The notes below the pieces were generated by a model, which was not told the DNA's origin, made no database searches, and was given only the letters and a program-made list of their open reading frames with translations. A DNA stretch of 64,000 nt from Pseudomonas taetrolens (lineage in GTDB: Bacteria; Pseudomonadota; Gammaproteobacteria; Pseudomonadales; Pseudomonadaceae), in NCBI RefSeq assembly GCF_900475285.1, contig NZ_LS483370.1, positions 3,920,001 to 3,984,000 of the forward strand, in the 5' to 3' direction. Positions 17,801-26,195 of the stretch are shown one piece after another. Within the stretch, counting starts at the first letter, position 1. Each line of letters begins with the position of its first letter. Both the position numbers and the translations under genes were made by a program.

Positions 17801-19192
17801 CATGACCTCATCGAGGCTAATGGTGGTACGCGCCGGGTTCAGGGGCGCCAAGTCATAACTGGCCCCCATGTACAGCGGTTCACGACTTTTATGGGTGGCC
17901 AGAGCCTTCAACTGCCCTGCTTGCAACACATAAGCACGACCATCGAGGCCACGCCCGAGATGCTCGACATCGACCTGATCACTCGGGTCCCAACGTTGCC
18001 CTGATGGGTCCCACGACCACAGTCTGCGCCCCTCCAGTGCAACCTTGCCGCGCTGCCCCAGTTCAATCGCACCGGCCAGTGCCTGTAACCCGGGTTCCGG
18101 CAGCCCTTTTTCAATCACCTTGAGCATCACATCACTGAGATTCCAGCCCGGCAGCAAAGGTCGTTTATCCGTGAGCACAGTGCTGTGGAGTTGCTTGTGC
18201 GGATCAAGCAGCAAGGCATTGAGTTGTCCATCATCGTCATGCATGAAGCCCTTGAAGCTCACCGCTCCCCGATGCCAGCCTTCAAGTTCGTCTATCCCCA
18301 CATGGACCATTTTCAAGCAGCCGTGATCGGCCGTGCACAAGTCCCCGCGCAGTAACTCGCCTTCCGGAGTCGAGGCGTAAAGGATATCCCCGGTCAAACC
18401 GATATGCGCGATCTGCAAGGTTTCGCCTGATTCACTGACGGGTGCAAGCCACCGGCTGCAGCCTTGCACAGAGTGCCGGAGTTGAAGAGTGCCTCCGTCT
18501 ATGACAGGTGCAAGCCTTACCTCGGTGTCACCTTCAACACTCATGTCGCTGACACCCAGCGACACTTTCATCAGCGCCCCTTCACGGGTCAGACCAATAC
18601 GCCCGTAAGCCTGCGTGTCTTTGTCGGCCAGCCACGAGAGAGTTTTCGGTTCAAAACGGAAAAGCTGCTGGTCCACCAGGCGAAACTGTCCACCTTCCTG
18701 TGTGGTGTAGATACCGCTGACCTGCCCGAAATGAGAGCGCCCAGGATTGGTCTGCGCAGGGACCTGGGGCCGGCTGCTCTTGAACACCGCTGCGGCCGCA
18801 GGTGTGGGCTGCACATAAAACACAGTGTGCTTGTCATCCAGCAGACGCAACCCCTGCCCCTTGCCCGGCAAACCCGGGTCCTTTCTATAATGGGTGGGCA
18901 ATCGGTTGAGATGGCGGGCTATGTCCTGACCGGCCGGCGAGCCTTTTACAGAGACCTTTCCATGGTGCAGCTCGGCGCAAAACGCCATTGAAAAGGACCG
19001 GTAATCCCGGTACTGGGTCAGCTCCGGCAACGCCTTGATGCAACGACCCAGCTGAAAAAGATCGGAGCACACTTTCCAGATTCTGCGAGAGGCCGGTTTC
19101 TGCTGGACCGCGCCTTTGCCAAACGTGTCAGCCGCCGACACAAGCAAACAGTTCGATCCGGCAACAATGGAATCCAGGGGCTCGACGGGCAT
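14787..19192 (-). pseudogene. avrE: AvrE/DspE-family type III effector, frameshifted
   Basis: Two overlapping frames together make one large protein of about 1,468 residues, shorter than AvrE1 or DspE (about 1,800). AvrE-family effectors form water/solute channels in the plant plasma membrane. The family call rests on size, the adjacent AvrF/DspF chaperone, its own hrp box and a HrpL-regulated setting; repeated beta-propeller-like segments (QFRLVDQQLFRFEPKTLSWL, LYASTPEGELLRGDL, DHHAHLYAHSRAGELLRLD) fit the AvrE N-terminal half. The first frame runs from 19192 to a stop at 15806, but sense is lost near 16021-16028; the second frame takes over (GDVYDLLDLGVQHTSG) to 14787. Adding one G to the GGGG run at 16025-16028 would restore the frame. 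It may be a real lesion or a homopolymer sequencing error. Confidence 0.8.
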
Positions 19193-19222
19193 GACACTCT
19201 CGACTGATCGACTGATGGTTTT

Positions 19223-19251
19223 TGAGTGTTTTCAATCCTTCACTCGGTTCC
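19223..19251 (-). promoter_or_regulatory. HrpL-dependent promoter (hrp box) of avrE
   Basis: On the minus strand GGAACC, 16 nt, ACACTCA matches the hrp box with one mismatch (first C of CCACNNA is A). It lies about 30 bases before the avrE start, so avrE has its own HrpL promoter separate from the hrcU operon. Confidence 0.75.
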
Positions 19252-19262
19252 ATCACTGTCGA

Positions 19263-20360
19263 TCAACGCATGTCCAGTTCCGGCAGTGTCAGGGTTTCAC
19301 GCCGCGCGTCATCGTCCAGCTCGCGCAGTGTGCGATAAATCATGGCCACCGCCTGCAAGGTGTCGCGACCAATGCAATGACCGGCCTGCTCACGATACAA
19401 GGTGCGAGCCAGCCATACACACTGGATGACGGGCACGTCGGCGGCCTTGGCCCTGATAATCATTTGACGCGCTTGAGCACCTTCAGCTTTATCGAGCAAC
19501 ACCGGCAAGGGCGTCTGGGGTGGGCGGTAATACAGTGCGACGGCGATATGTGTGGGGTTGATCAGCAGCATGTCCGCTTCCTCCAGCGGCGGTTGCCGGG
19601 CCGATGAGGCCTCTTGAGCCTGTTCTTGAGCGAGCCCCCGGCGCATCATTTTGACGTGTGGATCACCTTCGATGTCCTTGTACTCCTTGATCACATCGAC
19701 ATATGACATGCGCATGCGTCTGGCAAAGAAATACCGTTGCAACGCCAGGTCGATCAGGGCAATTACGAACAGCAGGGCCAGGCACGTTCGTAACAAGTGC
19801 TGGAACAGAGCTGTCAATGCGTCGATGTATCCCGGCAAACTGCCGTGGACCCATCCCACCAATCCCCCCAGGGACGGGCTGATCACCCGGTACAACATCC
19901 AGCCTATCAGCAGAGCCTTGATCAGCCCCATGAGCATGTTCATCAATGACTGGCCCGAAAACATCTGCCGGACCTGGTTGATCGGATTGAGCCGATTGAA
20001 GTCCGGCGTGAGGGTTTGCGGGGCAAGCAGGAAACCAAACTGCAACCAACTGCCAAGCAACTTCATCGCAATCGCGCCACAGGTCATCAACAACGTAAAA
20101 CTCAGCAACACCTGTCCCGCCTCAACAGCGACCTCTTGAAAGGCTCGCGCGAAAGGTTGGCCCATCAGTGTCACGGGCAACATCAACAATTGCTGAAGAC
20201 GCTGCAGGCTGCCCTGGGCCGAGGCCAGAGCCATTTCGCTCAACAACGTCAGCACCAGCAACTTACCAACGTCCTGGCTCTGCGCCACCTGCCCTTTGCT
20301 GCGCTGGTCCCGCAGCTTTTTAGGGCTCGCCGCAAACTTTTTTTCACCGCTATCGCTCAT
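19263..20360 (-). CDS. hrcU: T3SS export-gate switch protein HrcU (SctU)
   Basis: 365 residues. Four hydrophobic segments in the N-terminal half (VLLSFTLLMTCGAIAMKLLG, MNMLMGLIKALLIGWMLYRV and others) are followed by a cytoplasmic domain with the self-cleavage motif NPTH at residues 268-271. The segment MSYVDVIKEYKDIEGDPHVKMMRR is diagnostic of FlhB/YscU. Cleavage at NPTH switches secretion from pilus subunits to effectors. The start ATG overlaps the hrcT stop by four bases, giving the usual coupled pair; a longer upstream frame inside hrcT is rejected. Confidence 0.95.
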   Translation of the reverse strand: MSDSGEKKFAASPKKLRDQRSKGQVAQSQDVGKLLVLTLLSEMALASAQGSLQRLQQLLMLPVTLMGQPFARAFQEVAVEAGQVLLSFTLLMTCGAIAMKLLGSWLQFGFLLAPQTLTPDFNRLNPINQVRQMFSGQSLMNMLMGLIKALLIGWMLYRVISPSLGGLVGWVHGSLPGYIDALTALFQHLLRTCLALLFVIALIDLALQRYFFARRMRMSYVDVIKEYKDIEGDPHVKMMRRGLAQEQAQEASSARQPPLEEADMLLINPTHIAVALYYRPPQTPLPVLLDKAEGAQARQMIIRAKAADVPVIQCVWLARTLYREQAGHCIGRDTLQAVAMIYRTLRELDDDARRETLTLPELDMR

Positions 20361-21154
20361 GGCGCCGGGGCCTTGAAGAACTGCGCGAGAGAATGCTTCA
20401 GATCCACCAGCCCCCCGAGACGCCCGACTATCAAGTCCTCCAGCTGCGGCAGGTAAAGCAACAGGAAGCACAGCCCGGCCAGGCTTTTGGCCGGCATCGA
20501 CAACACGAATACCTGTAGCTGGGGGCTATAGAGGCTCAACAAGGCAATCGCGAATTCCACCATCAGCAACAATGCAATGAACGGCGCGGCGTAAAGCACC
20601 ATGTGAGTAAAGGTATCGCCCAGCAGCTCGATGAACAGCGCATACCCTCCGCTCGCCAGAGTCGGCAACCAGACCGTGGGCGGCCATATCAGGTAACTGT
20701 CCCAGATCACTTGAGTCAGGCTGCCCAGGCCGAGGGTAACGATCAGCAAAAACACACTCAGTTGCTGGAACAAATGCCCGATCGGCGTCGCATCCGACCC
20801 CAGCGAGGGATTGAGTTGCCCGCCAATCAACGCCCCGCGCTGATTGTCCAGCAAGGCACCGACGGACTCGAACAGCCAGAAAGGCATGGACAGCAATACC
20901 CCCAGAAGCACACCCAAAACTGCTTCTTTAAGGATCAGCCCGCACAATGCCAACCCGCTCAATTCAAGCCCCGAAAGGCTGTGATAAATGCCTGGCGCGG
21001 GCATCAACGCCAATGAAAAGACGATGACGTGACGGGGCATCCCGCGCACATGCTGGAAACAAAAAGCCGGGATCAGGTAAAAGCACGGATAAAGGCGAGC
21101 CATCGCAATGGCAATACTGGGCAGGAACTCAAGGTACGAAGCAGGTAACGTCAT
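20357..21154 (-). CDS. hrcT: T3SS export-gate protein HrcT (SctT)
   Basis: 265 residues with six or more hydrophobic helices, of the FliR/YscT/HrcT family. Typical segments are YPCFYLIPAFCFQHVRGMPRH, LKEAVLGVLLGVLLSMPFWLFESVGALLDNQRG and LGDTFTHMVLYAAPFIALLLMVEFAIALLSLYSPQLQVFVLSMPAKS. It forms the export gate with HrcR and HrcS. hrcS lies 13 bases upstream and hrcU overlaps downstream. Confidence 0.95.
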   Translation of the reverse strand: MTLPASYLEFLPSIAIAMARLYPCFYLIPAFCFQHVRGMPRHVIVFSLALMPAPGIYHSLSGLELSGLALCGLILKEAVLGVLLGVLLSMPFWLFESVGALLDNQRGALIGGQLNPSLGSDATPIGHLFQQLSVFLLIVTLGLGSLTQVIWDSYLIWPPTVWLPTLASGGYALFIELLGDTFTHMVLYAAPFIALLLMVEFAIALLSLYSPQLQVFVLSMPAKSLAGLCFLLLYLPQLEDLIVGRLGGLVDLKHSLAQFFKAPAP

Positions 21155-21167
21155 GTCCGGCCCCCCT

Positions 21168-21428
21168 TTAGAGCGCAGAACGCGCAGCCATGTCGAAGGT
21201 CAGTTGGGTCAATTGCATCAACTCAACCCCGACCCAGTGCCCGGTTAACGCCAGCGTGATCCCCACTGCCACCAGCTTGATACCGAAGGGTAAAGTCTGA
21301 TCCTGAATCTGCATCAATGCCTGGACCAGTGAGGTCAGTACACCGACAACCACCGCCACGATCAGCGGTGGCGCAGACAGCACCACCACCAGCAGCATGC
21401 CCTGTTTAAACAGCAGAATAGGCTCCAT
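21168..21428 (-). CDS. hrcS: T3SS export-gate protein HrcS (SctS)
   Basis: 86 residues with two transmembrane helices (MLLVVVLSAPPLIVAVVVGVLTSLVQALMQIQDQTLPFGIKL and VGITLALTGHWVG), the normal FliQ/YscS/HrcS size and topology. The start MEPILLFKQG follows hrcR by 7 bases. Together with HrcR and HrcT it builds the helical export gate. Confidence 0.95.
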   Translation of the reverse strand: MEPILLFKQGMLLVVVLSAPPLIVAVVVGVLTSLVQALMQIQDQTLPFGIKLVAVGITLALTGHWVGVELMQLTQLTFDMAARSAL

Positions 21429-21435
21429 AGGGGCC

Positions 21436-22089
21436 TCACACGTAAGACAGGAAAAGACTGTCGAGCAGACGCGTCCACCCCGACACCAGTACAAACAGCA
21501 GCAACTTGAGGGGCAATGAGATTGTCATGGGCGACACCATTTGCATCCCGAGGGCCAGCAGCAGATTCGACACAATCAGGTCAATGACAATGAACGGGAT
21601 ATAGATCAGAAACCCGATCTCGAAACCCGCCTGCAACTGTGACAACACAAAGGCCGGCACCAGCAGGATCAGATCATCGCGATCAACGTGTTGCGCCATG
21701 TGCGCAGGCCACAGGCGCGCAGTGTTATCCAGCAGGTGGGTCAGTACATCAGGTGCCGTATTGCGCAGCATAAAGGCCCGCAAGGGTTGCAAGGCCTGCA
21801 GGCCGCTGTCTTGCAAGGCCTGCACGCTACTGAGGTCGATCGGCGACTGCTTGAGGTTTTCAGAGATTTCATAACCCACCGGGGCCATCACAAACAATGT
21901 CGCGGCCAGTGCGATGCCATACAGCGCAATGCTTGGAGGCACTTGCTGCACACCAATGGCGTTACGGGTAATCATCAGGACGATGCAGATTTTCAAGAAT
22001 GCCGTACACACCACCAGCAACATCGGCATCAACGATAAACCGCCGAGAAACAATGCCAGTAAAAGGGGATCAACCCCCTGAACGGTCAT
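21436..22089 (-). CDS. hrcR: T3SS export-gate protein HrcR (SctR)
   Basis: 217 residues of the FliP/YscR/HrcR family. It has hydrophobic segments [30 protein letters not shown] and [10 protein letters not shown], and the hallmark C-terminal part [59 protein letters not shown]. The ATG is placed where it overlaps the hrcQ stop (ATGA); the longer upstream frame lies within hrcQ. Confidence 0.96.
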   Translation of the reverse strand: MTVQGVDPLLLALFLGGLSLMPMLLVVCTAFLKICIVLMITRNAIGVQQVPPSIALYGIALAATLFVMAPVGYEISENLKQSPIDLSSVQALQDSGLQALQPLRAFMLRNTAPDVLTHLLDNTARLWPAHMAQHVDRDDLILLVPAFVLSQLQAGFEIGFLIYIPFIVIDLIVSNLLLALGMQMVSPMTISLPLKLLLFVLVSGWTRLLDSLFLSYV

Positions 22090-23099
22090 CGCGAGAAAGT
22101 GATGCGGGACAGTTGCAAGCCGAGGCAACCATCGACCTCCACCAGTTGACCCTGACCGATAGGCCGATCTCCATAATAAAGCCCGGCCATGCCCGCGCCG
22201 TAACCCTCGACATTCAGCACAACGCCCGGCGCCAATTGCCTGAGCTCGCCCAAACTCAAGTTGAGGGTTCCGCAACGCACACTGAGTGCCACTGACAATT
22301 GCTCGAACGGCTCGTCAGGTTCAAGCGCACGCAGCGACTCATCCAGCGCCCCGGCATCGGAGCTGGCGAAAAGAACATCATCCATAGCCACTTCCTCAAC
22401 AGAACAAACCCTCAGGCGCCTGAGCCTGTCTTCATCATCAATACGCACGTCCAGCCTGAGCCGCCCCACGTTTAACGAACCCAGCCCTTCGCCGTTGAAC
22501 TGCAGGCGCTCCGGCAACAGAACGTCGCCCGCGTGAACCGCACGCAACTGCCCGATACCCAACTGCACATAGCCAAGCACCAGCGGAATCGATACCGGAA
22601 ACGGGCCAGGCAGCGGGACCTTGAGCGGTTGCCACGGCCCCGCGTCATACAGCGCCAGCAACCCCTCGGCAGACATGACCATTCGGCCTACACAGCGCGA
22701 CGCCCCCCGCACCACGCTAATCCGGCATTCAAAGGTGCCTTGCCGAACGTCTGCCAACGGTTGCAGATAACCAAACAGGCTCATTAATTGCGGGCTCATG
22801 CACTGCTGAAAAAGCGTCCAGAACCACGACTCCGGATCGTTTCCCGAGTCGGCCAGGGTCACCGGGCACTCGCCAAACAGGCTGAGAATGGCGTCCGCAT
22901 GACTCAACGTTATGACCGCACACCGGCTTTCCAAAGAAAGCGCCACCCCTCCTGACGTTGGCCCCCGCCCCGGCTCAAGCAGTAGCTCGCCCGGTTCGTC
23001 GCCAACCTGAAACTCCAAGCGCAGGCCACGCCCCAGTCGCCGATAAGCCGCGACCGCCTGGCGATCCAGGCGCGGGAAGGTGATGGCGCAGGGAGTCAT
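22086..23099 (-). CDS. hrcQ: T3SS cytoplasmic-ring protein HrcQ (SctQ), undivided
   Basis: 337 residues. The C-terminal quarter is a SPOA domain ([36 protein letters not shown] and [17 protein letters not shown]), with a more divergent N-terminal domain (LHLEF-type strands, [24 protein letters not shown]). It is the C-ring or pod subunit of the sorting platform. P. syringae splits this gene into hrcQA and hrcQB; here it is one frame, as in most other T3SS. It overlaps hrpP and hrcR by 4 bases each. Confidence 0.9.
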   Translation of the reverse strand: MTPCAITFPRLDRQAVAAYRRLGRGLRLEFQVGDEPGELLLEPGRGPTSGGVALSLESRCAVITLSHADAILSLFGECPVTLADSGNDPESWFWTLFQQCMSPQLMSLFGYLQPLADVRQGTFECRISVVRGASRCVGRMVMSAEGLLALYDAGPWQPLKVPLPGPFPVSIPLVLGYVQLGIGQLRAVHAGDVLLPERLQFNGEGLGSLNVGRLRLDVRIDDEDRLRRLRVCSVEEVAMDDVLFASSDAGALDESLRALEPDEPFEQLSVALSVRCGTLNLSLGELRQLAPGVVLNVEGYGAGMAGLYYGDRPIGQGQLVEVDGCLGLQLSRITFSR

Positions 23100-23551
23100 T
23101 GAGCGCCCCCCCGCTGTAATGACACCCGCACGGGTTGCCCCAGCCTGCGCGCCAGACGCTCCTGACAGCATGACTGCTGAGTCGTGAGCCAGCGCCCCGT
23201 GCAGGCTAGCTCGGGCTGCAGGGCGATATTCCAGACTCCGCGCTCATACCCTGCACTGACCTTGATCCGACCGCGACGCACCAGGTCAATGACAAACTGC
23301 AGGGGCCAAGGGCCGCTTCCTCCTGCGCGGGATAACAGCGGCTCGGACAAGGCCTTGATCAGTTGCGCATCGCCACCGGGCACGACACTCAAGCCCGTAG
23401 CCGGCGCATTGCTTTCACCGCCACGCAGCAGGTTGATAAACAGCGTGCGGTCCGAGACAGATGCTCCTGGGTTAACCACAGCAGGCCAGGGCGCGCAGTA
23501 AGCATCACGCGATGGCACACGGGGCGGGATCCGCTCTGGAGGCAAGGTCAC
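23096..23551 (-). CDS. hrpP: T3SS needle-length regulator HrpP (SctP)
   Basis: 151 residues from a GTG that overlaps the hrpO stop (GTGA). The N-terminal part is Pro-rich and disordered (VTLPPERIPPRVPSRD); the C-terminal part is globular (GPWPLQFVIDLVRRGRIKVSAGYERGVWNIALQPEL). This layout and the place between hrpO and hrcQ match HrpP/YscP-type secreted rulers, which set pilus length and switch substrate class through HrcU. A longer upstream frame would start inside hrpO. Confidence 0.78.
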   Translation of the reverse strand: MTLPPERIPPRVPSRDAYCAPWPAVVNPGASVSDRTLFINLLRGGESNAPATGLSVVPGGDAQLIKALSEPLLSRAGGSGPWPLQFVIDLVRRGRIKVSAGYERGVWNIALQPELACTGRWLTTQQSCCQERLARRLGQPVRVSLQRGGAQ

Positions 23552-23949
23552 AGGGACTTCTCCGCCAGCACGCGAATTTTTTCTACCTGACGCAAGCACT
23601 CCGCGGCCCGTTCGCGAGCGCGCTCAAGTTGTGCGCCTTGCTCGCGCCGTTGCTCGATCAGCCCCTGCAGTTGCTCGGCTTCCCGGGCTGTTGCGGCGGT
23701 CAACGTGCGCTCTGCTTCGTTCCAGCGCATAAGGGCACGGGGTGACAGTACCTGCCCCTGGTGTTCATCCAGCAGGGCCGTTCGGCTCTGTTCTTCATGC
23801 TGACGGGCTTGCTCGACCGCTATGCGAGCCTGCTCGACCTCACTCTCCACTGCCCGTTGCGCCCTGCGCGCAGCCTGCACCGCACGTTCAGCCTTTTGGG
23901 CGCGGTACAGGCGCAGTTGCTGTAAAGCCTCACACTCAAAAGGGCACAT
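23548..23949 (-). CDS. hrpO: T3SS coiled-coil stalk protein HrpO (SctO)
   Basis: 133 residues, almost entirely a charged coiled coil (ALQQLRLYRAQKAERAVQAARRAQRAVESEVEQ, RRRE-type heptads and EQLQGLIEQRREQGAQLERA). This is the YscO/FliJ pattern: a central stalk that links the HrcN ATPase to the export gate. The start overlaps the hrcN end by 14 bases. Confidence 0.87.
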   Translation of the reverse strand: MCPFECEALQQLRLYRAQKAERAVQAARRAQRAVESEVEQARIAVEQARQHEEQSRTALLDEHQGQVLSPRALMRWNEAERTLTAATAREAEQLQGLIEQRREQGAQLERARERAAECLRQVEKIRVLAEKSL

Positions 23950-25288
23950 AAGCGGTCAGCGCCCTCAGTTGATCAAGGGTTGCCGAGAAAGGGCTGGGGT
24001 CACGCAAATCCTGTCGCAGAAAAACCTCAACGCTCTGACGACTTTCGACCGCCCTATCGGTCAGGGCATCATTGCCCGCCTGGTACTCCCCCAACTTGAG
24101 CATCAGTTCGATCTGCTGATGGGCCGACAGCAACCGCCTCAAGGACGCCCCGCTCAGAACATGCCCCGGCTCTGCCACATTGCTCATCACCCGGGACAAA
24201 CTGCCCAGCACATCAATCGCCGGAAAATGTCCGCGCTCCGCCAGCGCTCGCGAAAGCACGATATGCCCGTCCAGCAAGGATCGAACCTCATCCGCCACCG
24301 GATCGTTCATGGTGTCCTGCTCGATCAGCACGCTATAAATCGCCGTGATGACGCCGTTGCAAGTCAGCCCTGCGCGTTCCACCAAGCGTGGTAACAGGCT
24401 ATAGACCGACGGGGGCAAGCCGCCGCGCCCCAGCGGCTCGCCAGCGGCCAGGCCAATTTCACGCTGGGCCCGGGCAAAACGCGTCAGGGAATCGATCAGC
24501 AATAAAACCCGCTGCCCCTTGTCTCGAAAGCCTTCGGCCAATGCCGTCGCGGTGAAGGCTGCACGCGCGCGCTCCATACTTGAACGGTCAGCCGTCGCAC
24601 ACACCAGAACCGCTTTTGAACGCAGCGTTTCATCCAGTTCATGGTCGAGAAATTCCCGCAGCTCACGACCACGTTCACCGATCAGGCCAAAGACAATGAC
24701 ATCGCACTCGACGTTCCGGGCAATCTCCGCCAGCAAGGTGGTCTTGCCGCACCCCGCTCCCGCAAACAGCCCCATACGCTGCCCTTCACCCAGCGTCATC
24801 ACGCCATCGATAGCCCGTATCCCGGTGGACAATGCACGGCTTATACGCGGTCGGTCGGTCGGTAAAGGCCCGTCGCACATCACGGCATGCCCCGCGTCAC
24901 TCGACAATCTGGCAAAGGCGCCCGCTCCACTGTCGTGAAGCGACCGGCCGAACCCGTCAAGCACCTGCCCCAATAAATCGTTGCCCACGCGAAGCCGGTG
25001 CGCCCCGCCCAGGCGTTTGACGGCCGCTCCCGCGCGAATACCTTGCAGGTTGCCCAGCGCACTGAGCATGGCGTCCTGCTGATCAAAACCGATGATTTCG
25101 GCCAGTATCCATGCCTGATCTGACGTCTCGACCTCGTACAGGTCGCCGATCCGCGCCTGAGCCAAGCGGCATTGCAACAACGTGCCGCTGACCCGCTGCA
25201 CTCGTCCGTACAACACCACCGGCGAATAGCCGGCCAACACTGCCGACTGCCGCCGATGCCAGACCTCCAGCCGCTGCTCGATACTCAC
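23936..25288 (-). CDS. hrcN: T3SS ATPase HrcN (SctN)
   Basis: 450 residues of the F1-like secretion ATPase family. Walker A AGAGCGKT lies near residues 176-183, Walker B is VLLLIDSLTRFARAQREIGLAAGEPLGRGG, and the C-terminal part carries HFPAIDVLGSLSRVMSNV. It strips chaperones from substrates and powers the entry of effectors. The product starts MSIEQRLEVWHRRQ and overlaps the hrpQ end by 4 bases. Confidence 0.97.
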   Translation of the reverse strand: MSIEQRLEVWHRRQSAVLAGYSPVVLYGRVQRVSGTLLQCRLAQARIGDLYEVETSDQAWILAEIIGFDQQDAMLSALGNLQGIRAGAAVKRLGGAHRLRVGNDLLGQVLDGFGRSLHDSGAGAFARLSSDAGHAVMCDGPLPTDRPRISRALSTGIRAIDGVMTLGEGQRMGLFAGAGCGKTTLLAEIARNVECDVIVFGLIGERGRELREFLDHELDETLRSKAVLVCATADRSSMERARAAFTATALAEGFRDKGQRVLLLIDSLTRFARAQREIGLAAGEPLGRGGLPPSVYSLLPRLVERAGLTCNGVITAIYSVLIEQDTMNDPVADEVRSLLDGHIVLSRALAERGHFPAIDVLGSLSRVMSNVAEPGHVLSGASLRRLLSAHQQIELMLKLGEYQAGNDALTDRAVESRQSVEVFLRQDLRDPSPFSATLDQLRALTAYVPF

Positions 25289-26172
25289 CAGCGCACCTCA
25301 TAATGCCGCTTGCCTTCAAACAACAGCCGGTGATTATCGATAAAGGTCAGACGCAGCCCCTCCACTTCATCACCGAAAAACATGCGACGACCGCCTGCAA
25401 GGACCACATGGGCTTTTTTACCGCCGATGATCTGAACGATTTTGAATGGCAGGTCCGGGCTGATTTCCTGCACCCTGTTGATGACCTTTACCGGCGTGTC
25501 GAATTGCGTCTGAAAGCGATCGAGCATCCGTGAAACCAGTGGTAATTGCACTCTCAAGACGTCCCCCCTCAGCGTCACTTGATGATTGGCCAGCTCCAGC
25601 CTGATGACGCTGGCCAATTCACGTTCACTCAGCATTCTGAGTAATTGCTGCTGTACCTCATGGGAGGTCTCCAGCCGGGATTTGCCATCGATTACCGGGG
25701 ACTCCAGGGTTGCAGGGGCCTCACTCACCGGCCAGCAGGCCAGGCCGGTGAACGCCAGGGCCAGCACCGTCAATACGCCCATCAGTGGTTTTTTCCATCG
25801 CGGTCTGTCGACCGTGCTCAGATCATCGACCGCCACCGCTGCTCGCGCAGAAGGCGTATCGACCGGCGCCTCCGGCCAGGGACAGTCAGCGTTGATCACG
25901 CATAGCCGTATACCGCTTATGGCAAATTCAGCGCCGGGTAGCAGGTCTGCAATCTGCGCGGCGGCATTCCCAGCGTCGTCCTGTACGAGTCCTTCCAGGG
26001 CCTGTACCCGCCACTTGCCCTCGATGCATTGCAATTCGGCATGACGGGGTTCAATACCCGGATCGTATAACGCCAGATCGGCGTCTTCATGAGCGCCGAT
26101 CCCCCAGCGCTCTCCCACCAGAGGCAATGCCGCCCCCTGATGCAAACCGCTGAGGACACGCAATTCAACCAT
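25285..26172 (-). CDS. hrpQ: T3SS inner-membrane ring protein HrpQ (SctD)
   Basis: About 295 residues. An N-terminal FHA-like domain (MVELRVLSGLHQGAALPLVG, ADLALYDPGIEPRHAEL) is followed by one transmembrane helix (LMGVLTVLALAFTGLACWPV) and periplasmic ring-building domains. This is the HrpQ/YscD topology; the N-terminus closely follows P. syringae HrpQ (FELRVLNGLHQGAALPLVG). I place the start at ATG 26172 for that reason. A TTG at 26199 that overlaps the hrcV stop has a better-spaced GAGG, so 9 extra residues are possible. Confidence 0.88.
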   Translation of the reverse strand: MVELRVLSGLHQGAALPLVGERWGIGAHEDADLALYDPGIEPRHAELQCIEGKWRVQALEGLVQDDAGNAAAQIADLLPGAEFAISGIRLCVINADCPWPEAPVDTPSARAAVAVDDLSTVDRPRWKKPLMGVLTVLALAFTGLACWPVSEAPATLESPVIDGKSRLETSHEVQQQLLRMLSERELASVIRLELANHQVTLRGDVLRVQLPLVSRMLDRFQTQFDTPVKVINRVQEISPDLPFKIVQIIGGKKAHVVLAGGRRMFFGDEVEGLRLTFIDNHRLLFEGKRHYEVRW

Positions 26173-26195
26173 CACGAAGTTGCCGGCCTGAACGT

